The notes under the pieces: model-generated
What the model was told of the DNA's origin: nothing
Database searches by the model: none
Seen by the model: only the letters and a program-made list of their open reading frames with translations
Shown: piece after piece, positions 16,783 to 26,268 of the stretch
Layout of the letters: every line of letters starts with the position of its first letter
How positions within the stretch are numbered: the first letter of the stretch is position 1
DNA from: Thermodesulfobacteriota bacterium
GTDB taxonomy: Bacteria; Desulfobacterota_D; UBA1144; Nemesobacterales; UBA2774
DNA length: 64,000 bases
Direction: 5' to 3'
NCBI GenBank assembly: GCA_035325995.1
Contig: DAOKYU010000004.1
Coordinates: forward strand, 1-64,000
Position numbers and translations under genes: made by a program

Positions 16783-17832
16783 TTGAACATAAGAGAGCAC
16801 ACGGAAGAGATAGAGAGAAAGATACTTTCGCCGTACGCCGCGCTGAGCGCCGAATCGAAGGGGAGGCGGAGGCCCGAGGAGCCCTGCTCCATACGGACGG
16901 ATTTTCAGAGGGACAGGGACAGGATAATACACTCGAAGTCCTTCAGGCGGATGAAGCACAAGACCCAGGTATTCCTCGCGCCGACGGACGACCATTACAG
17001 GACGAGGCTCACGCACGTTATAGAGGTGTCGCAGATAGCGAGGACTATTTCGAGGGCACTCAGGCTCAACGAAGACCTCACCGAAGCGATAGCCCTCGGA
17101 CACGACCTCGGGCATACGCCCTTCGGGCACGCGGGCGAGGCTGCACTCAACGAACTCTTTCCCGGCGGTTTCAAGCACGTCATACACAGCCTCAGGGTCG
17201 TGGACGTTCTCGAAAGGGGCGGGAAGGGGCTAAACCTGACGCACGAGGTGAGGGACGGGATAGCCAAGCATTCGAAGGGCATGGGGGCGGTGGACAACCC
17301 CGCGTACAGGCCCGAGACCCTCGAAGGGCAGGTCGTCAGGATCTCGGACCTCGTGGCATACGCCAACCACGACCTCGACGACGCCATACGCGCTCGCATA
17401 ATAACGATAGACGACGTGCCGGAGAGGTGCATCAACGCACTCGGCAGGACGAGCTCCGAAAGGATCAACAGGATGGTTACGGACATAATAACGGAGACTA
17501 TAAGGAACGACGGCGAGAAGGTGGCCGCGAGCGACGAGGTCGCCGGGGCGATGGTCGATCTCAGGGGTTATCTCTTCAACACCGTATACATGAACGAGAA
17601 GATCAAGAACAATTTCCTCAAGGCGACAAAGGTCATAAGGGAATTATACGAATACTTCTGCGAGAACGAGGAGGAATTCAGGAAGTACGGCGGGAACCCC
17701 CCGAGAGAGGGCGAGACGCACGAGCGGGCCGTTTGCGATTTTATCGCGGGAATGACGGATTCGTACGCGATTTCGGTTTACGAGACGATCTTCCTGCCGC
17801 GAAGATGGCAGGGAGACCTGAGCACGCTGTAG
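16783..17832 (+). CDS. dgt: Deoxyguanosinetriphosphate triphosphohydrolase-like protein
   Basis: A 349-aa HD-domain protein of the shorter dGTPase-like class. The HD metal site is visible: RLTHVIEVSQIAR (His) and the LGHDLGHTPFGHAGE segment, with a further Asp near RISDLVAYANHDLDDA. These enzymes hydrolyse dNTPs to nucleoside and tripolyphosphate and shape dNTP pools. The start codon is TTG with GGGG upstream; the next ATG is much further in. It lies 28 nt after hisF and is followed by mqnA after 71 nt. Confidence 0.92.
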   Translation: MNIREHTEEIERKILSPYAALSAESKGRRRPEEPCSIRTDFQRDRDRIIHSKSFRRMKHKTQVFLAPTDDHYRTRLTHVIEVSQIARTISRALRLNEDLTEAIALGHDLGHTPFGHAGEAALNELFPGGFKHVIHSLRVVDVLERGGKGLNLTHEVRDGIAKHSKGMGAVDNPAYRPETLEGQVVRISDLVAYANHDLDDAIRARIITIDDVPERCINALGRTSSERINRMVTDIITETIRNDGEKVAASDEVAGAMVDLRGYLFNTVYMNEKIKNNFLKATKVIRELYEYFCENEEEFRKYGGNPPREGETHERAVCDFIAGMTDSYAISVYETIFLPRRWQGDLSTL

Positions 17833-17903
17833 CCCCCCTGCCCTGCCGGCGAGCCCGGGGAGCGGATTTCCTCCCGGCGCGCGGCTTCCTAAGACAATCC
17901 GAC

Positions 17904-18731
17904 ATGAGCGCAAAAAAGACCGTAATAAAGTTGGGCTCCGTATCCTTCCTTAACGCAAAACCCATTACTTACGCGATAGAGAACGGCCTCGTCGAGCACG
18001 ACTTCAGCATAGTACAGACGCCGCCCTCGGAGCTTTCGGGCATGCTGTCACGAAAAGAGATCGACCTCGGCCTGATCCCGGTCGCGGAGTTTTTAAAGAG
18101 AGGCACGTACAGCGCGGTGCCCGGTATATCTATATCGTCGTACGGGAAGGTGGATAGCGTCGTACTCCTCGCGAAGGAGAAGCTTAAAAATGTCAGGACT
18201 GTTGCCGTCGATCTGAGGTCGCAGAGCTCGACCGCGCTCCTCCGAGTGATCCTCGAAGTGTTTCACGGACTAAAGCCTTCCTACACGCCGAGGGACGCGA
18301 CGAAGGAAGGATTCCTGGACGGTGTAGACGCCGGGATGATAATCGGGGACCTCGGGCTAGAGATGATGTACGCGCCGCCCGCGGGGTATAGCGTTTACGA
18401 CCTCGGGGAGATATGGACGGCCGAGACGGGGCTCCCGTTCGTGTTCGCTGTCTTTGCCGTTAACAGGGGCGTTTCGCTCGGGAGGAACGTGGACGCGCTT
18501 GCGGAATCGATGGCGTACGGCCGGGCGCACGCGGCCGGGATAGCGCGCATCGAAGCGGCCAGGCTCGGCATGGACGAGGCGACGTGCGTGACATACCTTA
18601 CGGAAAGGATACAATATGACCTCGGCCCGAGGGAGCGGGAGGGCATCGTGAAATACAGCGAGCTCCTGTCGGGGCTCGGGATTTCGGAGAAGATTCCGGG
18701 CGTCGAGATTTACGCCGAAGAGAAAAACTAG
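17904..18731 (+). CDS. mqnA: Chorismate dehydratase (futalosine menaquinone pathway)
   Basis: A 275-aa periplasmic-binding-protein-like fold that dehydrates chorismate to 3-enolpyruvylbenzoate, the entry step of the futalosine pathway. It starts KLGSVSFLNAKPITYAIE, contains PPSELSGMLSRKEIDLGLIPVAEF, a STALLRVIL segment and GLPFVFAVFAVNRG, all typical of MqnA. The frame is open further upstream, but that part is antisense/offset to the dGTPase gene, so ATG at 17904 is used. Next to mqnD, separated by 16 nt. Confidence 0.95.
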   Translation: MSAKKTVIKLGSVSFLNAKPITYAIENGLVEHDFSIVQTPPSELSGMLSRKEIDLGLIPVAEFLKRGTYSAVPGISISSYGKVDSVVLLAKEKLKNVRTVAVDLRSQSSTALLRVILEVFHGLKPSYTPRDATKEGFLDGVDAGMIIGDLGLEMMYAPPAGYSVYDLGEIWTAETGLPFVFAVFAVNRGVSLGRNVDALAESMAYGRAHAAGIARIEAARLGMDEATCVTYLTERIQYDLGPREREGIVKYSELLSGLGISEKIPGVEIYAEEKN

Positions 18732-18747
18732 GGAGGTACCATCACCT

Positions 18748-19581
18748 GTGAGTAAGCAGATAATGAGGCTCGGGCACAGCCCCGACGCGGACGACGCGTT
18801 CATGTTCTATGGAGTAGCGAAGGATAAGGTGACGTCCGACAAAATAGAATTCGTACACGTTATAGAAGACATACAGTCACTTAACAAGAGGGCGCTCAAC
18901 AAGGAGCTCGAAATGACGGCCATATCGGCGCACGGGTATCTGAAGGTGCAGGACGACTACCGTATACTCGCGAGCGGCGCCAGCATGGGCGAGGGATACG
19001 GGCCGATAGTCGTGGCAAGGGAGCGGTTCGACAGCCTCGCCGGGAGGAAGATAGGCGTTCCGGGAATGCTGACCTCGGCGTATCTCCTCCTTTGCATTTA
19101 TGCGGACGGGTTCGTACCCGTCGAGATGCCGTTCGACGAGATAATGCCGGCCGTCGCGAACGGAGAGATAGAAACGGGGCTTCTCATACACGAGGGGCAG
19201 CTCACCTATAAAGAAGCGGGGCTCGAGCTTTTGTTCGACATAGGGGAGCTATGGGCGAAGGAAACGCCCCTTCCGATGCCGCTCGGGCTTAACGTCGTCA
19301 GGAGAGACATCCCGGAGGACCTTCAGAGGGAAATCCTCCGCGTCCACAAGGGGAGCATCGAGTACGGGCTCGGCCACAAGGACGAGGCGCTCGAATACGC
19401 GCTCGAATTCGGGCGCGGGATGAAAGAGGACGTCGGGGAGAAGTTCGTCCTCATGTATGTGAACGATTACACCATAGACCTCGGCGGGAAGGGGAAGGCG
19501 GCCCTCGAATACCTATTCAACAGGGCGCACGAGAAGGGAATCATAAAAGAGCAGCCGAGGCTCGACATACTGGAATTATAA
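18748..19581 (+). CDS. mqnD: 1,4-dihydroxy-6-naphthoate synthase
   Basis: A 277-aa enzyme converting cyclic dehypoxanthinyl futalosine to 1,4-dihydroxy-6-naphthoate in menaquinone synthesis. It shows the family start LGHSPDADDAFMFYG, the MTAISAHGYLKV segment, and ETGLLIHEGQLTYKE with the conserved His. The start is GTG with GGGAGG 11 nt upstream. Forms an operon with mqnA; a strong hairpin follows its stop. mqnB, mqnC and mqnE are not in the window, though a probable deaminase for the route lies at 24954. Confidence 0.96.
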   Translation: MSKQIMRLGHSPDADDAFMFYGVAKDKVTSDKIEFVHVIEDIQSLNKRALNKELEMTAISAHGYLKVQDDYRILASGASMGEGYGPIVVARERFDSLAGRKIGVPGMLTSAYLLLCIYADGFVPVEMPFDEIMPAVANGEIETGLLIHEGQLTYKEAGLELLFDIGELWAKETPLPMPLGLNVVRRDIPEDLQREILRVHKGSIEYGLGHKDEALEYALEFGRGMKEDVGEKFVLMYVNDYTIDLGGKGKAALEYLFNRAHEKGIIKEQPRLDILEL

Positions 19582-19591
19582 ATTTACACAT

Positions 19592-19622
19592 ACTCCGGGC
19601 GAAAGGACCATTCGCCCGGAGT
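19592..19622 (+). terminator. Strong hairpin after mqnD
   Basis: ACTCCGGGCGAA (19592-19603) pairs over 12 bp with TTCGCCCGGAGT (19611-19622) around a 7-nt loop, 11 nt after the mqnD stop. The following CTCACTTCC is pyrimidine-rich but not a clean T-run. Confidence 0.7.
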
Positions 19623-19704
19623 CTCACTTCCACTTCAATCCATCCATATCCGTAACTAGTTAAAAACTGTCAGTCATATCAATCTCCACCGACTAACTTA
19701 GCTG

Positions 19705-19733
19705 TTGGTAAACCCACGCACGTCTCCTATAAT
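19705..19733 (+). promoter_or_regulatory. Promoter of the aldehyde dehydrogenase gene
   Basis: TTGGTA (19705-19710), 17-nt spacer, consensus TATAAT (19728-19733). Transcription would begin near 19740, giving a leader of about 28 nt containing CGGAG before the ATG at 19768. Confidence 0.7.
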
Positions 19734-19767
19734 TACAAATAAAGTCTGCATACAACGGAGCCTGATC

Positions 19768-21201
19768 ATGCCGAAAGAGTTCGGATATCTCGTAAACGGA
19801 AAGTGGGAGACGGGGGAGAAGAAACGGGAGATAAAGAGCCCGTACAACGGGGATGTCGCCGGCGTTATAAACATTCCGGCGAAGGAAAGAGCGCTCGAAG
19901 CGATAGGCTACGCCGAGGAGGCGTTCCGGAAGTTCAGGACGAGCCCGAGCCACGAGCGGAGGAGGATACTGAGAAACATCGCCGACGGCATCGAAAAGAG
20001 GAAGGAGGAGTTCGCGAGGACCCTCGTCCTCGAAGGCGGAAAGCCGCTCAAGACGGCGCGCGTCGAGGCGGGGCGCGGGACGGCGACATTCTCCGCCGCG
20101 GCGGACGAGGCGGGGAGGTTCGGCGAGGGGGAGCTCGTGCCGATGGACCTTATCCCCGGGACGGAGGGGATGTTCGGGATGGCGAGGCGGTTTCCGCTGG
20201 GCGTCGTCGCGGGGATATCGCCGTTTAACTTTCCGCTTAACCTAGTGGCGCATAAGGTCGCCCCGGCCACTGCGTCGGGGAACGTTATGATACTTAAGCC
20301 CGCGTCGCAGACGCCTCTTTCGGCGCTCATGCTCGGCGAGGTCGCGATCGAGGCCGGGCTCCCGGCGGGCGTCCTCAACATACTGCCGCTTCCGGGCGGG
20401 GACATAGAGCCCGTGCTCGAAGACGGGCGGATAAGGAAGATATCGTTCACCGGCAGCGACGAGATAGGCTGGGAGCTCATGAAGAAGTTCTCGAAGAAGA
20501 AGGTTACTCTCGAGCTCGGCGGGAACGCCGCTACTGTCATAGACGAGGACCCGCCGGACGTCGCGTTCGCGGCGTCGAGGAACGCGTGGGGGGCCTTTTA
20601 CCAGGCGGGGCAGAGCTGCATATCCGTCCAGAGGATGTACATCCACGAGAAGGCGTTCGACGGGTTTTTGGAGAGGTTCGTCGAGGAGACCAGGAAGCTC
20701 AGGACCGGGGACCCGATGCTCGAAGACACGGACGTCGGCCCCGTCATAGATACGGGCGCCGCCGACAGGATAATGGAGTGGATAGAAGAGGCCGTCGAAA
20801 GCGGCGGGAAAATACTCACGGGTGGCGAGAGGGACGGGAACATCATACAGCCCACGGTGCTCGTGGACGTGCCGCCCGGCTGCAGGGTCGTCCGGGAAGA
20901 GGTGTTCGGGCCCGTGGTGTGCGCCGAGAGGTATAGCGATTTCGACGACGTGCTGGCGAAGGTGAACGATTCGCGCTACGGGCTCCAGGCCGGCATATTC
21001 ACGAAGGATATCAAGAAAGCATTCAAGGCTTATTCCACCCTCGAAGTAGGAGGCGTAATCGTGAACGACTATCCGAGCTTCAGGGTGGAGAACATGCCCT
21101 ACGGCGGCGTAAAGGATTCGGGCGTCGGGAGGGAAGGCCTCCGCTATGCCATCGAAGAGATGACCGAGCTTAAGCTCCTGGCGGTGAATCTCAACTATTA
21201 G
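19768..21201 (+). CDS. NAD(P)-dependent aldehyde dehydrogenase
   Basis: A 477-aa ALDH-superfamily enzyme. The cofactor-binding ISPFNFPLN region, FTGSDEIGW, the general base Glu in TLELGGN (about 250) and the nucleophilic Cys in QAGQSCISVQR (about 283) are all present, so it should be active. It belongs to the succinate-semialdehyde/lactaldehyde/GAPN-like part of the family; the exact aldehyde is not resolvable. ATG at 19768 has CGGAG 7 nt upstream and lies behind a good promoter, so the longer open frame from 19705 is rejected. It ends 21 nt from the convergent cofC; lactaldehyde dehydrogenases can feed F420 side-chain synthesis, which is only a suggestion here. Confidence 0.9.
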   Translation: MPKEFGYLVNGKWETGEKKREIKSPYNGDVAGVINIPAKERALEAIGYAEEAFRKFRTSPSHERRRILRNIADGIEKRKEEFARTLVLEGGKPLKTARVEAGRGTATFSAAADEAGRFGEGELVPMDLIPGTEGMFGMARRFPLGVVAGISPFNFPLNLVAHKVAPATASGNVMILKPASQTPLSALMLGEVAIEAGLPAGVLNILPLPGGDIEPVLEDGRIRKISFTGSDEIGWELMKKFSKKKVTLELGGNAATVIDEDPPDVAFAASRNAWGAFYQAGQSCISVQRMYIHEKAFDGFLERFVEETRKLRTGDPMLEDTDVGPVIDTGAADRIMEWIEEAVESGGKILTGGERDGNIIQPTVLVDVPPGCRVVREEVFGPVVCAERYSDFDDVLAKVNDSRYGLQAGIFTKDIKKAFKAYSTLEVGGVIVNDYPSFRVENMPYGGVKDSGVGREGLRYAIEEMTELKLLAVNLNY

Positions 21202-21222
21202 CTCGCGGCGGGCGGGTTGTTT

Positions 21223-21876
21223 TCAGCCCGTGACTTTATCCACGAGGCCCATGCGGGAGAGGAGCCTCCCGGTGACCGTATCGCTCTCGACGGAGAGGAA
21301 CTCGCGGAGGTCTTCGGGGTGGTCGATGTCGAGCGCTATCCGGGGGTTCTCGAAGGACTCGACACGCACCCCGCGCCCGGCTGCTTCGTTCTTATGCTTC
21401 CGGAAGCTGTCGTCCCCGAACCTGGACGGGAAGGCGTCGGGCGGGTTCCTGAGTATGGCGTTAGTCCCCATGAAGTCCCTTGCGGGCACCAGTACGGCCG
21501 AAGGCGGCGGGAGCTCCCTTTCGAGGACGGCGTCTATGTCGTATGCCGTGATCAGCGGGGCGTCGCCGGGGATTACGAGGACCGATGAGGCTCCCATTTC
21601 CTTACACCTGAGCGACGCCTCGTCCACGGAAGCGCTCTCGCCCTTTTGCTCGGTTTCTTCGAGCACCTCCATGCCGAGTCCGCGCGCTATCTCGGCCGCG
21701 CGTTTATCCATCGTCACGATGAGCTTTTTGTCCGGAAGCCGCGCCGCGGCGAGAGCCGTCAGCACGTCCTCCAGCATGGCGTAGGCGATGTCCGTCCTCA
21801 CGTCCTGGGGCAGGAGCGACGAGAGCCTGTTCTTCGCGTGCGACAGATCTTTTACAGGGACTATGACGAATTTCAT
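21223..21876 (-). CDS. cofC: 2-phospho-L-lactate (or PEP/3PG) guanylyltransferase CofC
   Basis: A 217-aa GT-A nucleotidyltransferase that activates the three-carbon acid for the side chain of coenzyme F420. It starts FVIVPVKDLSHAKNRLSSLL, contains LVIPGDAPLITAYDID with the metal-binding Asp, and DSFRKHKNEAAGRG and ALDIDHPEDL near the end, as in CofC. The frame extends 20 codons upstream, but MKFVIVPVK at 21876 is the family start. The acid used (2-phospholactate, phosphoenolpyruvate or 3-phosphoglycerate) cannot be inferred. cofD and cofE are not in the window. Confidence 0.9.
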   Translation of the reverse strand: MKFVIVPVKDLSHAKNRLSSLLPQDVRTDIAYAMLEDVLTALAAARLPDKKLIVTMDKRAAEIARGLGMEVLEETEQKGESASVDEASLRCKEMGASSVLVIPGDAPLITAYDIDAVLERELPPPSAVLVPARDFMGTNAILRNPPDAFPSRFGDDSFRKHKNEAAGRGVRVESFENPRIALDIDHPEDLREFLSVESDTVTGRLLSRMGLVDKVTG

Positions 21877-22067
21877 GAGCCTGTCCGTTGCCGGACGGGA
21901 TGTTAAAAGCACCTTGCTCCCCCCGGCCGGAACCACGTTATGATACCAGTATTTGAGAGAAGTCTGTAATGAAAAACTGGACGCGAGCCATGCTCCCCTG
22001 AAATCAAAGGGCGGCGATTAGCTAAAATGTGTACGCTCAAGTTATACTAGACGGAAGGACGCCGCCG

Positions 22068-24950
22068 ATGCCCGACCCGAACGCACGAACAGAGCTGGAA
22101 AAGGAGCTCGCAGGAGAGCTCGAATGCGAGATACGATTCGACAGGCTGAGCAGGATTCTCTACAGCACCGACGCGAGCAATTACCAGATAGAGCCTGTGG
22201 GCGTTGTCGTACCCAGGAGCGCCGAAGACATATCGAAGGCCGTGGGATGCGCGGCGAAGTACGGGATACCGATACTGCCGCGGGGCGGCGGGACCAGCCT
22301 CGCCGGGCAGGCCGTCGGGAAGGCGCTCGTCCTCGACTTCTCTAAATATCTCAACAAGATCATCGAAATCGACGCCGGGGCGGGAACCGTGCGCGTCGAG
22401 CCGGGGATTTACCTGGAAAATCTCAACCGGGGCATCGCGCACACGGGGCTCATGTTCGGCCCGGATCCCTCGACGGCGAGGATAGCGACAGCCGGCGGGG
22501 CTATCGGGAATAACTCCACGGGGGCGCATTCGATCCTTTACGGCATGGCGGGGGATAACGTCGAGGCGGCGAGGGTGATTCTCCCGGGCGGAGGCGAAGC
22601 GAGGCTCAGCGCGTTCACGAATGGAAAGGCATCGACACAGGGCGGGGCGGAGGGAGAGCTTTTCTCCAGGCTCGCGCGGATCAAGAAGGAATTCGGCGGG
22701 ATCATAGAGACGGAATTCCCGAAGCACTGGCGTAGGGCGTCCGGCTACAGCCTGAATTATTTTCTCGAAGAGCCGTTCAACCCGGCAAGGCTCCTGGCAG
22801 GGTCGGAAGGGACGCTCGGCATCGCTTCGGAGCTTACCTTGAAGCTCGTCCCGAGGCCGAAGCACACGCGCCTCGCCGTCCTCGAATTCGGGAGCGTCGT
22901 CCCGGCCATGGAGGCCGTAACGCCCATACTCATGCGCGGGCCGTCCGCCGTCGAGCTTATCGATTCGATGATCATAGGGCTCGCCCGGAAGCTGCCGGGG
23001 CTGGGACGCAGGCTGACGTTTACCGGCGAAGACCCCGAGGCACTTCTGGTCGTCGAGTTCTACGGCGAGACGGAGGACGAGGCGGAAAAGAAGACGCGCG
23101 GGCTCGCGGCGTTTCTGAGGCAGAAGCAAATTGACTGTGCGGTAAGGTACGCCGATACGCCCGGGGAGCAGGCGGACGTGTGGGCCATACGCCGCGCCGG
23201 GCTGGGGATACTCCTCAGCAGGCGCGGGGATTATAAGCCCATACCGTGTATCGAGGACGTATCCGTGCCCGCCGCGCGCCTCGCGGAATATGTAGCGGAC
23301 GTGACGGAATTGATAGGAAGGTTCAGCACGAAGGCGGGGTTCTACGGGCACGCGAGCGCGGGCTGCCTTCACGTGAGGCCGCTCGTGAACCTGAAAACCG
23401 GGGGCGGGGTCACAGCCATGAAGGAGCTCATGGACGGGGCGTTCGGGCTCGCCGTAAAGTACGGCGGCGTAATGAGCGGCGAGCACGGGGACGGGCTCCA
23501 GAGAAGTTATCTTAACGAGAGGCTTTTCGGGCCCGGGCTCTACCGTGCAATGCGCGAGCTGAAGGAGGCCTTCGACCCGCGCGGGCTGATGAACCCGGGG
23601 AAGGTAGTCGGCCCCGCGCCTCCGGACGAGGATTTGCGATTCGGTGAAGGGTACCGTCCGTATGAAATAAGGACTTACCTCGACTGGTCGTCCGACGAGG
23701 GATTTGCCGGAGCGGCCGAGATGTGCAGCGGGCAGGGCGTTTGCAGGAAGCTGGGCGAGGGGATAATGTGCCCGTCCTACATGGCGACGCGTGACGAGAG
23801 GGACACGACGAGGGCGAGGGCGAACGCCTTGAGGGCGGTTCTTTCGGGGAGGGCCGGGAAGGAATTCCTCACTGGGAGCGAGATGCGGGAGACGTTCGAC
23901 CTCTGCATTTCGTGCAAGGCGTGCAAGAGCGAGTGCCCCTCGGCCGTAGACGCGGCGAAGATGAAGAGCGAGCTCCTCGCGCACTATCACGACGTCCACG
24001 GCCTTCCGCTGAGGGACCGCTTGTTCGGGAACATACACGCCCTCAGCAGGGCGGCCGCCGTTTTCCCCGCGCTTTCGAACGCTGTTATGGGGAGCGGGGC
24101 GGGCAGGAGCATATTGTCGCGCATAGGCATAAGCGGGGAAAGGACCTTGCCCGCGCTATCCGGGGAGAGCTTTACGGAGTGGTTCCGGAAGAGGCCCCGG
24201 AAGGCGCGCGTCACGCATGCGGGGAAGGTGCTTTATTTCCACGATACGTGGGTGAGCTACTACCAGCCCGAGATAGGGAAGGCCGCGGTCAGGCTGCTTG
24301 AAGCCGCCGGGTTCGAGGTTATTCTCGCGGAGAGGCGGGTATGCTGCGGGCGGCCGATGATAAGCAAGGGCATGCTGAGGGAGGCGAAGCGCAGCGCGCG
24401 GGCAAACGCTGAGCTCCTCGCCGGGTATGCGAGGGAGGGCATTCCCGTCGTCGGGACGGAGCCGAGCTGCATGCTGACGTTCAGGGACGAGTACCCGGAC
24501 CTCCTCCCGGGGAACGGGGCCGCCGCCCTTCTTTCGAAGAATTCGTATCTCCTAGACGAATTCCTGTTCGGCGAGGGAGCGGATATCATGAGCGTCATCA
24601 AGTGGAAACCGGGGAAAAAGAACGTTCTTTATCATGGCCACTGCCACCAGAGGGCTCTTATCGGGATGGGAGCGCCCGTGGGACTGCTGAAGACGGCTGG
24701 CTGCGGCGTAACGGAGACGAATGCCGGGTGCTGCGGGATGGCCGGGAGCTTCGGATACGAGAGCGAGCACTACGCCGTCTCCCGGGCGATAGGCGAGGAC
24801 CGCCTGTTCCCGGCCGTGAGGAATGCGCCGGACGATACGGTCATAGCCATATCGGGGGTTTCGTGCCTCCACCAGATTGAGCACTTCACGGGCCGGCGCG
24901 TAAAGCACGTAGCCGAGGTGCTGGCGGACAGGCTGGACGAGGAAGATTAG
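22068..24950 (+). CDS. YdiJ-like FAD-linked oxidase fused to Fe-S/CCG domains
   Basis: A 960-aa fusion. FAD-binding PCMH domain (about 35-260: VVPRSAEDISKAV, LPRGGGTSLAGQAVG, GGAIGNNSTGAHSILYG). FAD-oxidase C-terminal domain follows (about 260-530, ending EAFDPRGLMNPGKVVG). Then two Cys clusters of ferredoxin type (MCSGQGVCRKLGEGIMCPSY and FDLCISCKACKSECPSAVD) and two CCG domains (VCCGRPMISKG and GCCGMAGSFGYE). This order matches E. coli YdiJ and D-2-hydroxyglutarate/D-lactate dehydrogenases. Start: GGAAGG lies 9 nt before ATG 22068; GTG at 22029 also opens the frame. Convergent with the amidohydrolase, 3 nt apart. Confidence 0.92.
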   Translation: MPDPNARTELEKELAGELECEIRFDRLSRILYSTDASNYQIEPVGVVVPRSAEDISKAVGCAAKYGIPILPRGGGTSLAGQAVGKALVLDFSKYLNKIIEIDAGAGTVRVEPGIYLENLNRGIAHTGLMFGPDPSTARIATAGGAIGNNSTGAHSILYGMAGDNVEAARVILPGGGEARLSAFTNGKASTQGGAEGELFSRLARIKKEFGGIIETEFPKHWRRASGYSLNYFLEEPFNPARLLAGSEGTLGIASELTLKLVPRPKHTRLAVLEFGSVVPAMEAVTPILMRGPSAVELIDSMIIGLARKLPGLGRRLTFTGEDPEALLVVEFYGETEDEAEKKTRGLAAFLRQKQIDCAVRYADTPGEQADVWAIRRAGLGILLSRRGDYKPIPCIEDVSVPAARLAEYVADVTELIGRFSTKAGFYGHASAGCLHVRPLVNLKTGGGVTAMKELMDGAFGLAVKYGGVMSGEHGDGLQRSYLNERLFGPGLYRAMRELKEAFDPRGLMNPGKVVGPAPPDEDLRFGEGYRPYEIRTYLDWSSDEGFAGAAEMCSGQGVCRKLGEGIMCPSYMATRDERDTTRARANALRAVLSGRAGKEFLTGSEMRETFDLCISCKACKSECPSAVDAAKMKSELLAHYHDVHGLPLRDRLFGNIHALSRAAAVFPALSNAVMGSGAGRSILSRIGISGERTLPALSGESFTEWFRKRPRKARVTHAGKVLYFHDTWVSYYQPEIGKAAVRLLEAAGFEVILAERRVCCGRPMISKGMLREAKRSARANAELLAGYAREGIPVVGTEPSCMLTFRDEYPDLLPGNGAAALLSKNSYLLDEFLFGEGADIMSVIKWKPGKKNVLYHGHCHQRALIGMGAPVGLLKTAGCGVTETNAGCCGMAGSFGYESEHYAVSRAIGEDRLFPAVRNAPDDTVIAISGVSCLHQIEHFTGRRVKHVAEVLADRLDEED

Positions 24951-24953
24951 AGG

Positions 24954-26213
24954 CTATAACTCGGAATCGGGAAAAGGAATCCCGTCCTTTTTGTAGAGCA
25001 CCCTGCCCGCCGTCATGACCATTCCCACACCGGCGGACGAAGACGATATCACGGACATGTAGGGGTCCCTGAAACTCCCCGGCGTGTCGATATAGAGGAG
25101 GTCGGCCTCTTTACCCGGGTCGATGCTGCCGGTTTTGTCTTCGAGGTAGAGCGCCCCCGCGCCGCCGAGCGTGGCCGCGTGAACGGACTTCCGCGCCGCC
25201 TTTTCGCCCATGACCTGGGACATTAGGAGGTGAAACGCGCGGAGCTCCTCGAAGAAGTCGAGGTTGTAATTCGTCGAGAGGCTGTCCGTCCCGATGCCGA
25301 GCCTCTCCATGCCGGAATAGTGTACGAACGGCGGCGCCCCCACCTGGAGGAAGAGGTTACTTCTCGGGCAGAGGACTATTCCCAGGCCGCGCCGCGATAT
25401 TTCCGCGGCCTCGTCCTTCCCGGCCCTGACCATGTGTACGAGGGTTATCCTGTCGCCCCCGGAAAGCCCCATTTTTGAGAAGTACTCGTAAGGGCTTTTC
25501 GCCTCGGGCCTTTCGAAGGATTCTTTCCCGATGAGCGGGAATATCTTCCCCTCAATCTCGTTGGCGCAGCATCTTACGAATTCGACCTCGTCCGGGCTTT
25601 CGGCCAGATGGATGCCGAACGGGACGCCGTCCTTGTGATGGGCGCGGAAGACTTTACGGAGAAGCCTCGGGCTGCAGGAATAGGGGGCGTGCGGGAAGGG
25701 CCTCTCTTCGACGAGCCCGTCCCCGGGCCCGAAGTTAAAATCCGCCCTGTGCTCGGTGCTGTCCGTAATCTCCCGGAAGAGGACGGTTCTTAGACCGGAC
25801 TCTTCGAGTATCGGCTTGTCGAGGCCGCCGTAGGAGGATATCTCGCCGACCGTCGTCACCCCGGACGAGACGAGGTTCTTTACGCCCTCGGATACGGAGG
25901 CGGCTATCGTTTCTTCGAGTACGGGCGCTCCCTTGGAGACAATAAGCTGCTGGAGCCATCCCGTAAAGCCCGTGAAGGCCCCGATCTCGGACTGAGTCCA
26001 GCCGAGCTCGAGGTGCGTGTGGCCGTTTACGAATCCCGGAAGGAGTATGCCCTTTCCAAGCTTTATTTCGGGTATCCCGGCGTATTTTTTCAGAAGGGCC
26101 CTGGTTTTTGCGACTTCCCCGATTTTCCCGTCCGAGACGAGGACGGAAGCGTCTGCAAGCGGTTTCGATGAAACGGGAAGCACGGTCCCCGCGGAGAGTA
26201 TAAAAGTCTTCAT
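24954..26213 (-). CDS. Amidohydrolase, probable aminodeoxyfutalosine deaminase
   Basis: A 419-aa metal-dependent hydrolase. It has GFVNGHTHLELGW (HxH site), PYSCSPRLL, GIHLAESPDEVEFV (third His), LVHMVRAG (fourth His) and LCPRSNLFLQVGAPP plus LGIGTDSLSTN with the catalytic Asp. The CPRSN and GTDS context is that of the aminodeoxyfutalosine deaminase/chlorohydrolase branch. With mqnA and mqnD in the same window, deamination of 6-amino-6-deoxyfutalosine is the best guess. Last gene of the rlpA-rlpA-dapF-amidohydrolase series, 55 nt after dapF. Confidence 0.8.
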   Translation of the reverse strand: MKTFILSAGTVLPVSSKPLADASVLVSDGKIGEVAKTRALLKKYAGIPEIKLGKGILLPGFVNGHTHLELGWTQSEIGAFTGFTGWLQQLIVSKGAPVLEETIAASVSEGVKNLVSSGVTTVGEISSYGGLDKPILEESGLRTVLFREITDSTEHRADFNFGPGDGLVEERPFPHAPYSCSPRLLRKVFRAHHKDGVPFGIHLAESPDEVEFVRCCANEIEGKIFPLIGKESFERPEAKSPYEYFSKMGLSGGDRITLVHMVRAGKDEAAEISRRGLGIVLCPRSNLFLQVGAPPFVHYSGMERLGIGTDSLSTNYNLDFFEELRAFHLLMSQVMGEKAARKSVHAATLGGAGALYLEDKTGSIDPGKEADLLYIDTPGSFRDPYMSVISSSSAGVGMVMTAGRVLYKKDGIPFPDSEL

Positions 26214-26268
26214 TAGAGCGATTCAGCCGGCCGCCGGCCGGGAATAAAATATTCGAATTACAGTTTCG

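Noticed and set aside
22047..24038. 663-codon minus-strand open frame
   Set aside because: Antisense to the YdiJ-like dehydrogenase, which has complete FAD and Fe-S motifs; the antisense translation is Arg/Pro-rich.
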